Below are positions 40,085-41,213 of a stretch of 41,213 nucleotides of DNA, one piece after another. The translations under genes were made by a program, and so were the position numbers. Source of the stretch: Syntrophorhabdaceae bacterium PtaU1.Bin034 (GTDB taxonomy: Bacteria > Desulfobacterota_G > Syntrophorhabdia > Syntrophorhabdales > WCHB1-27); NCBI GenBank assembly GCA_002067405.1, contig MVRP01000019.1, forward strand, positions 1 to 41,213, given 5' to 3'. The notes below the pieces were generated by a model that did no database searches, was not told the DNA's origin, and saw only the letters and a program-made list of their open reading frames with translations. How positions within the stretch are numbered: the stretch's first letter is position 1; every line of letters starts with the position of its first letter.

Positions 40085-41213
40085 TCATCCTCTCCTTGTA
40101 CTCTTCTTTTTCATCTTCGAAGGTGCGGAAACCTTTATGAGCGTTCCGCTGCCGGGAGACGAGTTTATCTCCATCAGGCCTCCTACGTGTTGCAGGCGCT
40201 CCCGTATGCTGAAAAGCCCGAACCCTCCGGACCTCCAATCAGCCTCGGTGGTCGAAAACCCGACTCCGTCGTCCTCCACCTCTATAACAATATCCTCGCC
40301 GTTCTTCCTGACCGAGACCCTGACGCTGCTCGCCCCCGCGTGCTTCGCGATGTTCACAAGAAGCTCACGGACAGAAGTAAAAAGGAAGATTCCGGCCTCT
40401 TCATCGACCGATTTCGGTTCGTTATCGCTCTCGAACGTAAGGGTAAAGCCGTGTTGCTCCTGCATCCTTTCCCCAAGCCATTCGAGCGCAGCCTCAAACC
40501 CCAGCTCGTAGAGGATGGGAGGGCTCAATTCGGAAGTCAGGGACCGGGTATATTTGATTGCCTGCTCAACAAGCTGACGCACCTCATTCACCTGGAACCT
40601 GATCCCCGGTTTTTCTGCCGTCTCAAGCAGGCTTCCCAGCTTTATCTTTGATACTGCGAGGAGCTGACCGATATGGTCATGAAGGATACTTGCGATCCGA
40701 CGCCTTTCCCTTTCTTCGGCCAGCGAGAGCTCAGAGGCAAGGGAACGAAGCTCTTCCTGATAATTCCTGATCCTTTTTTCAGCCATCTTCTGTTCCGTAA
40801 TATCCTCGACTGTCCCTTCATAATAGAGGAGGGTTCCGTCTTCGGCCCTGATGGCTTTCGCGTTTTCCCTCACGAAGATAACCGTTCCGTCGGCCCTTTT
40901 CCACGAAGCCTCGTACCCGCGCACGCGACCTTCGCGGGCGACACGGTCCCTGAACTCCTCGTTAAGGTAGTTTGGCTCGTAATCGTCTTCATCGATATTA
41001 TTGGCGTTGAGTTCCGAAAAGGAACTGAAGCCGAGCATGCGGACGAAGGTGGGATTCGCCATGAGGATCCGGCCATCGGGCTTCGTCCGATAGATGCCGA
41101 TGGGGGAGTTCTCAAAGAGATTCCTGTATCGCTCCGCCCCTTTCCTCAGCATATCCTCGACCCGTTTGCCCCGCGTTACCGCAGCGACAAGCTTCTCGTT
41201 CATGTCCTGCAGC
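40085..41213 (-). CDS. PAS-domain sensor histidine kinase (NarX/HisKA_3 type), 5' end cut by window edge
   Basis: At least 375 residues are visible. An internal ATG lies at 41203, but the frame is open to the edge with helical, linker-like sequence and the apparent AGGA is too close to that ATG, so the true start is probably outside. A PAS domain (RYRNLFENSPIGIYRTKPDG, ending YYEGTVEDITEQK) is followed by the HisKA_3 dimerisation helix with phospho-acceptor His (RRRIASILHDHIGQLLAVSK). The HATPase domain has the N box (VRELLVNIAKHAGAS), G1 box (VEDDGVGF) and G2 (GGFGLFSIRERL). No membrane segment is seen in this part. Cognate of the adjacent response regulator. Confidence 0.92.
   Translation of the reverse strand, partial: LQDMNEKLVAAVTRGKRVEDMLRKGAERYRNLFENSPIGIYRTKPDGRILMANPTFVRMLGFSSFSELNANNIDEDDYEPNYLNEEFRDRVAREGRVRGYEASWKRADGTVIFVRENAKAIRAEDGTLLYYEGTVEDITEQKMAEKRIRNYQEELRSLASELSLAEERERRRIASILHDHIGQLLAVSKIKLGSLLETAEKPGIRFQVNEVRQLVEQAIKYTRSLTSELSPPILYELGFEAALEWLGERMQEQHGFTLTFESDNEPKSVDEEAGIFLFTSVRELLVNIAKHAGASSVRVSVRKNGEDIVIEVEDDGVGFSTTEADWRSGGFGLFSIRERLQHVGGLMEINSSPGSGTLIKVSAPSKMKKKSTRRG

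Overview
The window (41,213 bp, about 54% G+C by eye) looks like chromosomal DNA of a strictly anaerobic bacterium, most likely a deltaproteobacterium (Desulfobacterota). A syntrophic aromatic- or fatty-acid-degrading lineage such as the Syntrophorhabdaceae is my best guess. The evidence is indirect: a four-subunit 2-oxoacid:ferredoxin oxidoreductase fused into one operon with succinyl-CoA synthetase, a DUF362/ferredoxin protein, an acyl-CoA dehydrogenase, accessory genes for selenium-dependent molybdenum hydroxylases, a deltaproteobacterial-style EF-G paralog, and an RpoH-type sigma factor. No rRNA, tRNA, CRISPR array, prophage or insertion sequence is visible.

Layout. (1) 1-15388 is one long run of minus-strand genes. 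Read in transcription order these are: an EF-G paralog, dtd, an isoprenylcysteine-methyltransferase-like membrane protein, korDABC-sucC-sucD (2-oxoglutarate to succinyl-CoA to succinate, or the reverse), two small unknown proteins, the Memo and AMMECR1 proteins, a DUF1858 protein, a four-gene molybdenum-cofactor/hydroxylase maturation cluster (nucleotidyltransferase, molybdopterin-binding protein, YqeB, XdhC) and the start of an RpoH-like sigma factor cut by the left edge. (2) 15580-20044, plus strand, is the classic rpmH-rnpA-yidD-yidC-khpB-mnmE cluster, closed by a 23-bp perfect bidirectional terminator. (3) 20129-29117 is mixed: acyl-CoA dehydrogenase; DUF362 ferredoxin and M29 aminopeptidase; a ClC-type anion channel divergent from a MarR regulator; small orphan exported proteins; a DUF456 membrane protein; and an RlmL-type RNA methyltransferase. 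(4) 29248-33687 holds a large secreted beta-helix/BACON/ASH protein with its own terminator, an HU-family DNA-binding protein, truA and a repeat-rich lipoprotein. (5) 33826-37267 is gyrA-gpsA. (6) 37328-41213, minus strand, contains two paralogous TerC-family membrane proteins downstream of a NarL/NarX-like two-component pair whose kinase runs off the right edge.

The most interesting unexplained signal is non-coding. Each of the two terC genes is preceded by a leader of about 170 nt with the same ordered blocks at almost identical spacing: a 5' stem block, a hairpin followed by a U-tract, and a 3' block ending in a hairpin whose stem bases differ between copies while base-pairing is kept and the UGGGCUA loop is unchanged. 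This looks like a structured cis-regulatory RNA, perhaps metal-responsive by analogy with other TerC genes, but it does not match the yybP-ykoY motif as I know it. A second signal is a dispersed GAAG/TGAG-rich repeat found in four places near gene ends. One pair forms a long inverted repeat between sucC and sucD, and two copies encode the last residues of SucC and the RlmL-like protein.
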